A stretch of 64,000 bases of DNA from DAOUJW01 sp965261605 (lineage in GTDB: Bacteria; Chloroflexota; Dehalococcoidia; Lucifugimonadales; UBA2985): assembly GCA_965261605.1 (NCBI GenBank), contig OZ253466.1, forward strand, positions 868,001 to 932,000, written 5' to 3'. The notes below the pieces were generated by a model. The model saw nothing but the letters and a program-made list of their open reading frames with translations, made no database searches and was not told where the DNA came from. Below are positions 50,511 to 58,669 of this stretch, one piece after another (position 1 is the first letter of the stretch; the number at the start of each line of letters is the position of its first letter). The translations under genes were made by a program, and so were the position numbers.

Positions 50511-51638
50511 CTAACCTGTCCAGGCGCGGGCGGCCTCCCTGGCCCACCCGTCCGCATCGAGAATGTCCTCCAGGCCAGGGTTGGACACGGGCGTGTGCTT
50601 CGAGAGGACGTCCTCCACCAGATCCGGGATGCTCGTAAACGCGATGCGACGCTCCAGGAAAAGCTCCACGGCCACCTCGTCCGCGGCGCTTATCACCGCA
50701 GGGTAGGTCGCTCCCTTCTTCCCGGCCTCCAACGCCAGGCGGAAGCAGGGATACCTGTCTATATCCAGCGCCTCAAAGGTGAGCGATCCCGTCTCCACCG
50801 GGTTGAACCGAGGCAAAGCGCTATTCTCCACCCGCTGGGGGTAGAACAGAGCGCACTGGATTGGCAGGCGCATATCCGGGGGACTTAGCTGCGCCTTCAC
50901 GGAGCCGTCTGCGAACTCCACCATAGCGTGTATGATGCTCTGGTGATGCACAACAACGTCTATCTTCTCCCAGGGCAGGTCGAAGAGCCAGCGCGCCTCA
51001 ATCACCTCGAAGCCCTTGTTCATCAGTGTGGCGGAGTCTATGGTTATCTTCCTGCCCATGCTCCAGGTTGGATGCTGCAAAGCCTCTTCCGGCGTCACCG
51101 TAGCCAGCTCATCCCGGCGCCGGTTTCTGAAAGCCCCCCCGGAAGCAGTTATCACCACCCTGGACAGGTCTTTCTGCTCTCCGCGCAGGCACTGCCAGAT
51201 GGCGCTGGGCTCGCTGTCCACGGGGAGGATATCCACTCCGAGGCGTCTTGCCTCGCCCATGACTATATGCCCCGCCATGACCACCGGCTCCTTGTTAGCC
51301 AGCGCAACCGTCTTCTGCGCCCGAATGGCGGCCAATATGGGCGCCAGTCCCGCCTTTCCGACGCTGGCCGCCATGACCGTGTCCGCATCGGGATGGCTCG
51401 CGACTTCTTCATGCGAGACCACCAGACACGCCGGGGGAAGACTGGACGCCAGGGATTCGGGAGGCTCCTCGCAGGAGACCGCGTTGGGCTGGAACTCGCG
51501 GGCTTGCTCTGCAAGCAGGTCCAGATTGTGCCCCGCCGAGAGCCCTACCACAGAGAACTCCTCAGGGAAAGCTCGCACTATGTCCAGTGTCTGCCTTCCT
51601 ATTGAGCCTGTAGATCCCAATATGGCCAGTCTCTTCAC
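50511..51638 (-). CDS. dxr: 1-deoxy-D-xylulose 5-phosphate reductoisomerase
   Basis: Commits to the MEP isoprenoid pathway; 375 residues from the GTG at 51638. NADPH motif LAILGSTGSIGRQTLDIV is at the N-terminus; metal-binding DSEPSAIWQCL and GRKITIDSATLMNKGFEVIEARWLF follow. The GTG has AGGACG upstream and begins close to the cdsA stop (51649), so the three genes are one operon. An upstream TTG overlapping cdsA is less likely. Confidence 0.95.
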   Translation of the reverse strand: MKRLAILGSTGSIGRQTLDIVRAFPEEFSVVGLSAGHNLDLLAEQAREFQPNAVSCEEPPESLASSLPPACLVVSHEEVASHPDADTVMAASVGKAGLAPILAAIRAQKTVALANKEPVVMAGHIVMGEARRLGVDILPVDSEPSAIWQCLRGEQKDLSRVVITASGGAFRNRRRDELATVTPEEALQHPTWSMGRKITIDSATLMNKGFEVIEARWLFDLPWEKIDVVVHHQSIIHAMVEFADGSVKAQLSPPDMRLPIQCALFYPQRVENSALPRFNPVETGSLTFEALDIDRYPCFRLALEAGKKGATYPAVISAADEVAVELFLERRIAFTSIPDLVEDVLSKHTPVSNPGLEDILDADGWAREAARAWTG

Positions 51639-51648
51639 ATTGCCCGTC

Positions 51649-52467
51649 CTACAGAGAAACAATTACAAAGAAAGCATATACCACGATAATTACGAACACA
51701 ACGCTATCAAGCCGGTCTAGAATTCCGCCGTGGCCCGGGATAAGCCCGCCCGCGTCCTTCGCGCCGGCTGACCGCTTGATCTTCGACTCCACAAGGTCGC
51801 CGACCTGGCCGGCCACGGCAACCAGCGCCCCAAGCACAGCCGACTCCGGAATAGACAGTGGAAGGTCGAGCAGTGCAGCCAGGACCATTACCGCCCCAAC
51901 ACCTGCCAGGAAGCCTCCCACCGCTCCCTCCTGCGTCTTGCCTGGGCTTATACTGGGCGCCAGGGGCCTCCTGCCAATTGCCCTGCCCGTGAAGAAAGCC
52001 CCCGTATCGGTTGCGAAGGTCCCCAGCAGGACTATCAGAATCCACTCCAGGCCCTGCACCTCGGCGCGCAGGACCAGCGCCAGCGAAAGGGGCAACCCAA
52101 GGTAGATGGCGCCCGCAGCGGTGTAGCCGTAGTCGCGCATGGCGTCCCGGAAGCCGAGCGACGGCGCTCCCCACAGCCTTCTCAGCCGACCCAGTTGGTG
52201 CCATGCAAAGGCGGCCGCTCCTCCACCAAGAAGCGCCCACATGGTCAACGAGCCGCCCAGATGCCCGCTGATTATTAGGAACAGCGTCCACCCGATGCCC
52301 AAGACGACTTCGGGTCGCGCCTCTCGCTCCTCCGCAAGTCTGTAGAACTCCAGCACACCAAGAGATGCCGCGACCGCCGCCAACAGGGAGAACCAGGGCG
52401 CGCCTGCCCAGACGGCAGCCAGCACCAGAGGGACACCTACAATAGCGCTTGAGACTCTTGCAATCAT
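51649..52467 (-). CDS. cdsA: Phosphatidate cytidylyltransferase
   Basis: Makes CDP-diacylglycerol for phospholipid synthesis. 272 residues from the ATG at 52467, a typical length, with eight membrane segments and the C-terminal signature SKIKRSAGAKDAGGLIPGHGGILDRLDS. I use the ATG because the upstream extension adds unlike sequence. Start of the cdsA-dxr-rseP operon; uppS and frr, often found upstream, are not present. Confidence 0.94.
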   Translation of the reverse strand: MIARVSSAIVGVPLVLAAVWAGAPWFSLLAAVAASLGVLEFYRLAEEREARPEVVLGIGWTLFLIISGHLGGSLTMWALLGGGAAAFAWHQLGRLRRLWGAPSLGFRDAMRDYGYTAAGAIYLGLPLSLALVLRAEVQGLEWILIVLLGTFATDTGAFFTGRAIGRRPLAPSISPGKTQEGAVGGFLAGVGAVMVLAALLDLPLSIPESAVLGALVAVAGQVGDLVESKIKRSAGAKDAGGLIPGHGGILDRLDSVVFVIIVVYAFFVIVSL

Positions 52468-52809
52468 CTGATTATGGCTAAAGGATAGAACGCTGAACGG
52501 AATGGAACAAGACCAGGCGCATAGCAAGTATTCCCAGCATGTGTTGCCAACGCTGACCCTCGTTGGGGATACCTCCCCTACTACCGCTTATGGTGAGCAT
52601 GTCGAACCATATGAGCGCACGTACAGCGCCGTAGGCCTCCGCTCGCTCCCTTCGACATGCTCAGAGCTTGCCCCGTACTGGATACGGGGGCGAGCGGTAT
52701 CTTTCGTTATTGTCAGCACACCTAGGAAATACACACTCGACCTCAATTCATATCATAATCCCCACCACGCCTCAAGGGACGCCGAGCGCCCGCGCGGCGC
52801 TGCCAGAAG
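52468..52809. repeat. Intergenic region with hairpin repeat
   Basis: No gene. A hairpin with arms CCGCTCGC (52639-52646) and GCGAGCGG (52690-52697) encloses TTCGACATGCTCAGAG and a smaller CCCCGTA/TACGGGG inverted repeat. Related to the hairpins at 21550 and 44363. Confidence 0.65.
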
Positions 52810-52838
52810 TTGACAAGAGAATGGCAAATTGCTAATCT
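52810..52838 (+). promoter_or_regulatory. Promoter of the acyl-CoA synthetase operon
   Basis: Perfect TTGACA (52810-52815), 17-base spacer, TAATCT (52833-52838), 30 bases before the ATG at 52868, which has AAGGAG four to five bases upstream. Confidence 0.72.
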
Positions 52839-52867
52839 CCACAAGTTGATTGTGAAAAAGGAGACAT

Positions 52868-53566
52868 ATGACAGTTGCTGATGTTCTTCAAAAAGCGCGC
52901 CAAGATGGCAGGACACTCCTCACAGAGGTGGAATCAAAGGAATTGCTGCGGGAGTCCGGCATTCCCGTGACGGACACCCTCCTGGCCCGCACCAGGGCCG
53001 AGGCTACCAAGCTGGCCCAGCAGATAGGGCTGCCCGTAGTCCTGAAAGTGGTCTCGCCAGAGGTGACCCACAAGAGCGACGTGGGCGGTGTCAAGGTCGG
53101 CCTCGACAGCTTGCGGCAGGTCAGAAGCGCATTCGACTCCATAGTATCCTCCACCCAGGAGGCGGTTCCGTCGGCGTCCATCCTGGGAGTCTCGGTGCAG
53201 AAGATGGCCGACCCCGGCGTGGAGATCATCATCGGCGCCTCCAAAGACCCTCAGTTCGGTCATGTCATCATGTTCGGACTTGGCGGAGTGCTCGTGGAGA
53301 TACTGAAAGACGTGTCCCTTCGACTGGTGCCCCTGACCCCACGAGACGCCCGCGAGATGGTGCGCGAGATCAAGAGCCTTCCCCTTCTCCAGGGATACCG
53401 CCAGTTCCCGGCCTGCAGCCTGGAGAGTATTGAAGAGGCTCTTCTGAAACTGTCGAGCTTCCTGGAGCAGCATGAAGAGGTGAAGGAGCTCGACCTCAAC
53501 CCCATCTTCTGCTACTCCGACGGGCTGGTCGCCGTGGACGCCCGGGTAGTCCTTGAAGAAGAATAA
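52868..53566 (+). CDS. ADP-forming acyl-CoA synthetase, beta (ATP-grasp) subunit
   Basis: 232 residues of the ATP-grasp_5 type. It starts with the CoA-ligase helix (TEVESKELLRESGIPVTDT) and contains VVLKVVSPEVTHKSDVGGVKVGL, MADPGVEIIIGASKDPQFGHVIMFGLGG and the late ELDLNPIFCYSDG block. Together with the next gene (alpha subunit) it makes acetate or another acid plus ATP from acyl-CoA, ADP and Pi. The two subunits are separate genes here, with beta first; in many species they are fused. Strong promoter and Shine-Dalgarno. Confidence 0.92.
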   Translation: MTVADVLQKARQDGRTLLTEVESKELLRESGIPVTDTLLARTRAEATKLAQQIGLPVVLKVVSPEVTHKSDVGGVKVGLDSLRQVRSAFDSIVSSTQEAVPSASILGVSVQKMADPGVEIIIGASKDPQFGHVIMFGLGGVLVEILKDVSLRLVPLTPRDAREMVREIKSLPLLQGYRQFPACSLESIEEALLKLSSFLEQHEEVKELDLNPIFCYSDGLVAVDARVVLEEE

Positions 53567-53599
53567 CAATAGCCAAATCGTAGCCTCGCTGGAGGGATC

Positions 53600-55015
53600 A
53601 TGGGACTTGAAATAGACTACTTATTCCATCCCCGCTCCATTGCCGTTGCCGGAGCCTCAGAATCGCCGGACAAGACCGGCCACACCTACTTCAAGAACGT
53701 ACTTGAGAACTTCAAGGGTAAATCATACCCCATCAACTTCCGGGCCCCCGAGGTCCTGGGAGTCCCCACCTACAAGTCCGTGCGCGACCTCCCGGAGGAC
53801 GTGGACTACGTCATCTCCGCCATCCCCAACCGGGACATCATAGACCTGGTGGAAGCCTGCATCAGCAAGAATGCCAAGGTGCTTCACCTGTTCACGGCCC
53901 GGTTCAGCGAAACGGGCTTCGAGAAGGAGACCCAGCTGGAGTACGAGATGCTGGAGAAGGCGCGTGCCGGCGGCCTGCGCATCCTTGGCCCCAACTGCAT
54001 GGGCCTCTACTATCCGAAAGAGGGGATCGCCTGGGGCCGTGACTTCCCCCAGGAGTCCGGCAACGTTGGCATCATCTCCCAGAGTGGAGGCAACGGAGGC
54101 GAAATCATCTCCACCGGGGCCAGCCGCGGTCTCAGGTTCAGCAAGGTCGTCAGCTACGGCAACGCCCTGGACCTGAACGAAGCCGATCTGATCGACTACT
54201 TCGCCGAAGACCCGGAGACGGAGATCATCGGCGGGTACATCGAGGGCGTGAGGGACGGCAAGCGACTCGTCAAGGCGCTCCGCAATGCCTCAAAGCGCAA
54301 GCCGGTTGTCCTGCTGAAGGGAGGCAGGACCCAGGCGGGGACCCACATGGTCTCCTCCCATACGGCTTCCATGGCCGGCACACGCGAGGTCTGGGAGGCC
54401 ATGTGCCGTCAGACCGGTGTCACTAACGCACAGAGTCTTGATGAGCTGATGGATATGCTGGTTGCCTTCTCCACCATGCCGCCCGCCAAGGGCTTCAATC
54501 TCTTGGTCGGGGGAGGCGCGGGAGGAAGGAGCGTCCTTTCGGCGGACGAGTGCGAGGAGGAGGGTCTCCAGCTAGAGCCAATCCCAGACGACGTGCGCAA
54601 GGAGCTGGAACGGCAGGATCCCTTCTTTGGCGCGTGGGTGACCAACCCAGTGGACAGCTCGATAATGGGCGGAAGCAACCTGACGCCATACGACGTGGTG
54701 CAGTTGATTGGGGAAAGCCCCTCCTATGACGTTGTGGTAAACAACATCGGGGCCGGCCCGGACCCCGCGAGGCAGCAGAGGGCGACCCGGATGGTGGACC
54801 ACACCGCGGACATCGCCAAGAACCTGGGCAAGCCCGTGGCGCTGGTGATTTCGGACATCACTCCCGAGGATCCGGGCCAGTTCGAGGCCACCCAGGAGCT
54901 GCGGCACCACTGCATCGAAAGGGGATTCGCCATCTTCCCCAACATGGGCCGCGCGTCCCGCGCCGTCAAGCGGCTGGTGGACTACCACCTCTGGCGTGAA
55001 GCGGAAGAGGCGTAG
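53600..55015 (+). CDS. ADP-forming acyl-CoA synthetase, alpha (CoA-binding) subunit
   Basis: 471 residues with a CoA-binding Rossmann domain (LFHPRSIAVAGASESPDKTG), a succinyl-CoA-ligase-like domain (GNVGIISQSGGNGGEIISTGASRG) and a third ligase domain. The phosphohistidine is His254 in VSSHTASMAG. The start ATG has GGAGGG upstream. It follows the beta subunit by 33 bases. Substrate not defined; energy conservation from an acyl-CoA formed by the CoA-transferase/dehydrogenase genes would fit but is inference. Confidence 0.92.
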   Translation: MGLEIDYLFHPRSIAVAGASESPDKTGHTYFKNVLENFKGKSYPINFRAPEVLGVPTYKSVRDLPEDVDYVISAIPNRDIIDLVEACISKNAKVLHLFTARFSETGFEKETQLEYEMLEKARAGGLRILGPNCMGLYYPKEGIAWGRDFPQESGNVGIISQSGGNGGEIISTGASRGLRFSKVVSYGNALDLNEADLIDYFAEDPETEIIGGYIEGVRDGKRLVKALRNASKRKPVVLLKGGRTQAGTHMVSSHTASMAGTREVWEAMCRQTGVTNAQSLDELMDMLVAFSTMPPAKGFNLLVGGGAGGRSVLSADECEEEGLQLEPIPDDVRKELERQDPFFGAWVTNPVDSSIMGGSNLTPYDVVQLIGESPSYDVVVNNIGAGPDPARQQRATRMVDHTADIAKNLGKPVALVISDITPEDPGQFEATQELRHHCIERGFAIFPNMGRASRAVKRLVDYHLWREAEEA

Positions 55016-55361
55016 GGGCGACCAACCTTCCATCGTCATTCCCGTGAAGCTTGCCCCGCACTTGATACGGGTACAGGAATCCAAGGTGGGTCGCTGTTGC
55101 AAGAGTAATTCCCCTGGACTCCTGCTTGCGCAGGAGTGACAAATATGTACGTGTCTCGTAGGGGCGATTCGCGAATCACCCCTACGTTCGCTGTCATTCC
55201 GGATCCAGTGAGGCTCCAGCCGTCCACCGGCATAACCATACCTCTTGGATGCCCGTCGTCACTGACGAATGTTTGTGTTTCGTAGGGGCGGTTCGCGAAC
55301 CGCCCCTACACATACGTCAGCGTCTCACAGCTAGACGTGCCGCGCAGCCGGCATCTGCCTA
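55016..55361. repeat. Intergenic repeats with two 28-bp palindromes
   Basis: No gene. Palindromes with half-site GTAGGGGCG[GA]TTCG occur at 55158-55185 (A variant) and 55282-55309 (identical to 41257-41284). A unit starting ATTCCCGTGAAGCTTGCCCC at about 55036 recurs at about 17191. ACTCCTGCTTGCGCAGGAGT lies near 55119-55138. Confidence 0.75.
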
Positions 55362-55390
55362 TTGACTCAAGATTTATTGAGCATTATTCT
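55362..55390 (+). promoter_or_regulatory. Promoter and ArsR-type operator of the arsenic operon
   Basis: TTGACT (55362-55367), a 17-base spacer and TATTCT (55385-55390). Between them lies the inverted repeat CTCAA-GATTTA-TTGAG (55366-55381), where an ArsR/SmtB repressor would bind. The first gene encodes such a protein. Confidence 0.65.
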
Positions 55391-55415
55391 TCACTGTAGA
55401 CCAATGAGGTGAAGA

Positions 55416-56114
55416 ATGCCCTTGATGGCGCCAACCCTTCAGACCAGAGCCAACCTGCACGCCGCCCTTGGCGAGCCGAGTCGCCTGGCTATTGTCGACG
55501 CCCTGCACCACTCTGAGCACACGCCATCGGAGCTTGGGCAGCGGCTTGGCATGGACTCCAACCTGCTGGCCTACCACCTGCAGGTCCTCGTAGACGCCGG
55601 GCTGGTTGAGAGGCTGATCTCTTCCGGGGATCGGAGACGACGCTATCTGCATCTGCGCCGCGAGTCCCTGGAAGCCCTGGTATCATCCGCCAGTTTCCGA
55701 GTTTTGAGCGTGCTTTTTGTCTGCACGTACAACTCCGCTCGCTCCCAGCTGGCCGCGGCCCTGTGGCGGCGGTCCTCCGGCATCCCGGCCCATAGCGCGG
55801 GCACGCAACCGGCAACGATTGTCCATCCCATGGCCCTCCGGGTAGCCCGGCGACACGGCCTGGACCTCACCACCGCCGTTCCCCAACCCTTGTCGGACGC
55901 TCCGCAGAAAGCCGGCCTTGTCGTCACCGTATGCGACAGAGCCAACGAGCAGCTGACGGACATTGTGGCAGAGCGTATCCATTGGTCGGTGCCCGACCCC
56001 GCGGAATCCGGCACGCTGGAGGCCTTCGAGGAGGCGTACAACGACATCGACAGAAGGGTTGGGTTGCTGGCTGCACACGCGGCCTCGAACCCTTCGCGAG
56101 GGGCGCCGGCATGA
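55416..56114 (+). CDS. arsR: ArsR-type regulator fused to low-molecular-weight phosphatase domain
   Basis: 232 residues. Residues 1-95 are a winged-helix ArsR domain (HAALGEPSRLAIVDALHHSEHTPSELGQRL, LAYHLQVLVDAGLVERL) without any Cys, so the metalloid-sensing Cys of classical ArsR is absent there. From about residue 97 an arsenate-reductase/LMW phosphatase domain follows: LFVCTYNSARSQLAAALW (the P-loop Cys103, with Tyr at the usual Gly) and a late WSVPDPAE (general-acid Asp). The second redox Cys of ArsC is kept only partly (VVTVCDRAN). The fused domain could be the metalloid sensor. ATG with GAGGTG. Overlaps the aquaporin start by four bases. Confidence 0.88.
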   Translation: MPLMAPTLQTRANLHAALGEPSRLAIVDALHHSEHTPSELGQRLGMDSNLLAYHLQVLVDAGLVERLISSGDRRRRYLHLRRESLEALVSSASFRVLSVLFVCTYNSARSQLAAALWRRSSGIPAHSAGTQPATIVHPMALRVARRHGLDLTTAVPQPLSDAPQKAGLVVTVCDRANEQLTDIVAERIHWSVPDPAESGTLEAFEEAYNDIDRRVGLLAAHAASNPSRGAPA

Positions 56115-56956
56115 CCCCAACTCGCCTGGCACAGATATGCGTTGCGGAGGTTGTGGGCACTTACCTGCTGGTGCTTTTCGGCACGGGGTCTGTGGCAGCC
56201 GCCGTACTGACCGGCGCACAGGTTGGCCTGTGGCAGGTGGCTGTAGTCTGGGGCTTTGGAATAACCCTGGCCATCTACGCAACGGCGGCCATTTCGGGGG
56301 CGCACCTGAACCCGGCGGTGTCCCTGTCCTTCGCCATCTTCCGCCGCGACGAGTTCCCCGTGAACCGGCTGCTCCCCTACTGGATATCCCAGATGATTGG
56401 CGGCGTCCTTGGCGGGCTCACCATACTGTGGCTGTTCGGCTCCTTCATCACAGAGTTTGAGGCGGTCCAGGGGCTGGTCAGAGGCGAACCCGGCAGCCAG
56501 CTATCGGCGATGGTGTTCGGGGAGTACTTCCCAAACCCTGCCATATTCGGCACAGACGAAGCCGCTCGCTCCCTGATCTCCCCGACAAAGGCCCTGGTGG
56601 TGGAGGCCTTCGGTACGGCCATCCTGGTGCTCATGATATTCTCCCTGGTAGACCGCCACAACGCGGCGCTGCCCACCAAGCACCTGGCCCCCTTCTTCAT
56701 TGGCTTCACGGTGGCAGCGCTCATCAGCCTGTTCGCCCCGCTGACACAGGCCGGCTGGAACCCGGCGCGCGATTTCGGCCCGCGCATAGTCGCCTACCTG
56801 GCCGGCTGGGACTCAATAGCAATACCCGGGCCGTGGTCCGGCTTCTGGGTCTACATCGTCGGGCCCCTCATAGGCGGGCCGATTGGCGCGGCCGTACACG
56901 AGTTCATCCTCGGACCACTCATGAAGCGGCAAGCCGAGGAAGCTGAAGCTGAATAG
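56111..56956 (+). CDS. aqpS: MIP-family channel, AqpS-like (arsenite efflux)
   Basis: 281-residue aquaglyceroporin. NPA boxes are in AHLNPAVSLSFAI and GWNPARDFGPRI; six helices and long second-half insert. In Sinorhizobium meliloti, AqpS releases arsenite down its gradient after ArsC reduction of arsenate; the same pairing is seen here (ArsC is the next gene). The ATG overlaps the ArsR-fusion stop (ATGA). A pump gene (arsB or acr3) is absent from the window, which supports channel-based release. Exact substrate is inferred from context. Confidence 0.88.
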   Translation: MTPTRLAQICVAEVVGTYLLVLFGTGSVAAAVLTGAQVGLWQVAVVWGFGITLAIYATAAISGAHLNPAVSLSFAIFRRDEFPVNRLLPYWISQMIGGVLGGLTILWLFGSFITEFEAVQGLVRGEPGSQLSAMVFGEYFPNPAIFGTDEAARSLISPTKALVVEAFGTAILVLMIFSLVDRHNAALPTKHLAPFFIGFTVAALISLFAPLTQAGWNPARDFGPRIVAYLAGWDSIAIPGPWSGFWVYIVGPLIGGPIGAAVHEFILGPLMKRQAEEAEAE

Positions 56957-56967
56957 GAGGCTATCCG

Positions 56968-57384
56968 ATGGCAGAGGTACTCTTTGTGTGCGTCCACAAC
57001 GCCGGCCGGAGCCAGATGGCTAAAGCGATGTTCAACAGAATCGCCTCTGAGCGCGGCTTGACCCTGCGGGCCGAGTCGGCCGGCACAGAGCCCGGAGAGG
57101 GAGTCCACGATATTGTAGCCACGGCCATGCAGGAGATGGGGTTCGACCTCCGGGCCGAGCTTCCCCGGCTGCTTACTGACGAGATGATCGAGCAGGCCCA
57201 AAGAGTGGTTACAATGGGCTGCGCCATTGACTCCGAGGCCTGCCCTGCCATCTTTCTGAGAGACGTGGAGGACTGGGGTCTCCCCGACCCCAAGGGGCAA
57301 CACATCGACGAGGTCAGAGCAATAAGGGACGTCATTGGGAAGAAGATCGATGACCTCCTTCACGAGCTTACGCAGCGAGGCTGA
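56968..57384 (+). CDS. arsC: Arsenate reductase (thioredoxin-coupled ArsC type)
   Basis: 138-residue LMW-phosphatase-fold ArsC. P-loop VCVHNAGRSQMAKAMF, redox Cys pair in VVTMGCAIDSEACPAIF and the Asp acid in WGLPDPKG are all present, as in the Bacillus/Staphylococcus pI258-type enzyme that uses thioredoxin. It begins 11 bases after the aquaporin stop, with AGGAGG upstream. Third gene of the arsenic operon. It differs from the fused phosphatase domain, which lacks the full redox Cys set. Confidence 0.93.
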   Translation: MAEVLFVCVHNAGRSQMAKAMFNRIASERGLTLRAESAGTEPGEGVHDIVATAMQEMGFDLRAELPRLLTDEMIEQAQRVVTMGCAIDSEACPAIFLRDVEDWGLPDPKGQHIDEVRAIRDVIGKKIDDLLHELTQRG

Positions 57385-57495
57385 GGTCCAGGCGTCCTCA
57401 CAGCTTGGCGCGGCCGGAAGCCGATACTTTGACCGCTCACCATGAATGGGGATGAAGTGGAATTACCCGTGTGTGGAGGAGCGGGCTATCTGGAG

Positions 57496-57524
57496 TTGTC
57501 CACCCCTTGCCCCTGTGCTATCCT
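57496..57524 (+). promoter_or_regulatory. Promoter of dprA
   Basis: TTGTCC (57496-57501), 17-base spacer, TATCCT (57519-57524). The predicted transcription start is within about five bases of the ATG at 57536, so the transcript is nearly leaderless. Confidence 0.5.
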
Positions 57525-57535
57525 AAAGTGTGATT

Positions 57536-58663
57536 ATGACTACAAGCACAGACCAGGCCAAGTACTGGGTGGCCTTCAACCGCATATCCACCATCGGCAG
57601 GGCCAGGTTCGCCATACTGGAGAGCCACTTTGGCGATCTTGAGACGGCTTGGCGCGCCGGATCCTCCGATCTGGCCGCCGCCGGCCTGGACCAGCGCTCC
57701 GTGAGGGCCATCGTCTCCCGCCGGCCGTCCATATCCCCGGACGCCGAGTGGGAACGCCTTGAGAAGCTGGGCATAGACGCCATCACAGTCAGAGACCCCG
57801 CCTATCCCGGCCTGCTCAGGGAGGTGTACGACTACCCTCCTGTGCTGTACGTCAAGGGCAAACTCCTGCCTGAGGACGGGCGCTCCGTGACTATAGTTGG
57901 GACGCGCAAGACTACGTCCTACGGACGGGAGGTGACCCGCCAGCTGGCCGAGGACCTGTCGAAGAACAGCGTCACCATAGTGAGCGGCCTCGCCCGGGGC
58001 ATCGACTCCATTGCCCATCGCGTCGCCCTGGATTCCGGAGGTCGCACCCTGGCCGTCCTCGCCAACGGACTGGACACCGTGTATCCCCCGGAGCACGCCT
58101 CGATGGCACGGGAGGTGTCCGAAAGCGGCGCGCTGATAAGCGAGCACCCGCCCGGCATCCGACCGGAGGCCAAGAATTTCCCTCGCAGAAACCGAATCTT
58201 GAGCGGCCTGACGCCCGGCACGGTTGTAGTGGAGGCCGGCGAGGGAAGCGGCGCGCTGTGGACCGTGAGGCACGCCCTGGACCAGGACAGGGAGGTCATG
58301 GCCGTGCCCGGCAGCATCTTCTCGCCCGCCAGCAAGGAGGCCAACCGGCTCATCCAGCAGGGAGCGAAGACGGTCCTGAGCTATACCGACGTCCTGGAGG
58401 AGTTGAACTTCTCCGCGTTGGGCCAGCAGATAGAGCTGCTCCCCATCCTACCCCATAACGATCAGGAGACCCAATTGCTGAGATACATCACCTTCGAGCC
58501 CTTGCACATAGACGACATCCAGAGGACATCCGGCCTTCCTGTAGCCTCCGTCAGCAGCTCCCTGGCTATGATGGAGATCAAGGGGCTGGTGAGACAGGTG
58601 GGAGGAATGAGCTACATTAGAACGCGAGAGGCGCAGGCCGAATACCAGGCCTCGCCCAGATGA
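57536..58663 (+). CDS. dprA: DNA processing protein DprA
   Basis: 375 residues. Loads RecA on incoming single-stranded DNA in natural transformation. The Rossmann-like core has VTIVGTRKTTSYGREVTRQLAEDL and IVSGLARGIDSIAHRVALD, TLAVLANGLDTVYPPEH and GALISEHPPGIRPEAKNFPRRNRI. A C-terminal winged helix is present. ATG at 57536 is chosen over a GTG two codons upstream. Downstream genes topA and xer follow within six and minus-four bases, so the three are one operon. CinA is also in the window. Confidence 0.95.
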   Translation: MTTSTDQAKYWVAFNRISTIGRARFAILESHFGDLETAWRAGSSDLAAAGLDQRSVRAIVSRRPSISPDAEWERLEKLGIDAITVRDPAYPGLLREVYDYPPVLYVKGKLLPEDGRSVTIVGTRKTTSYGREVTRQLAEDLSKNSVTIVSGLARGIDSIAHRVALDSGGRTLAVLANGLDTVYPPEHASMAREVSESGALISEHPPGIRPEAKNFPRRNRILSGLTPGTVVVEAGEGSGALWTVRHALDQDREVMAVPGSIFSPASKEANRLIQQGAKTVLSYTDVLEELNFSALGQQIELLPILPHNDQETQLLRYITFEPLHIDDIQRTSGLPVASVSSSLAMMEIKGLVRQVGGMSYIRTREAQAEYQASPR

Positions 58664-58669
58664 GATACG

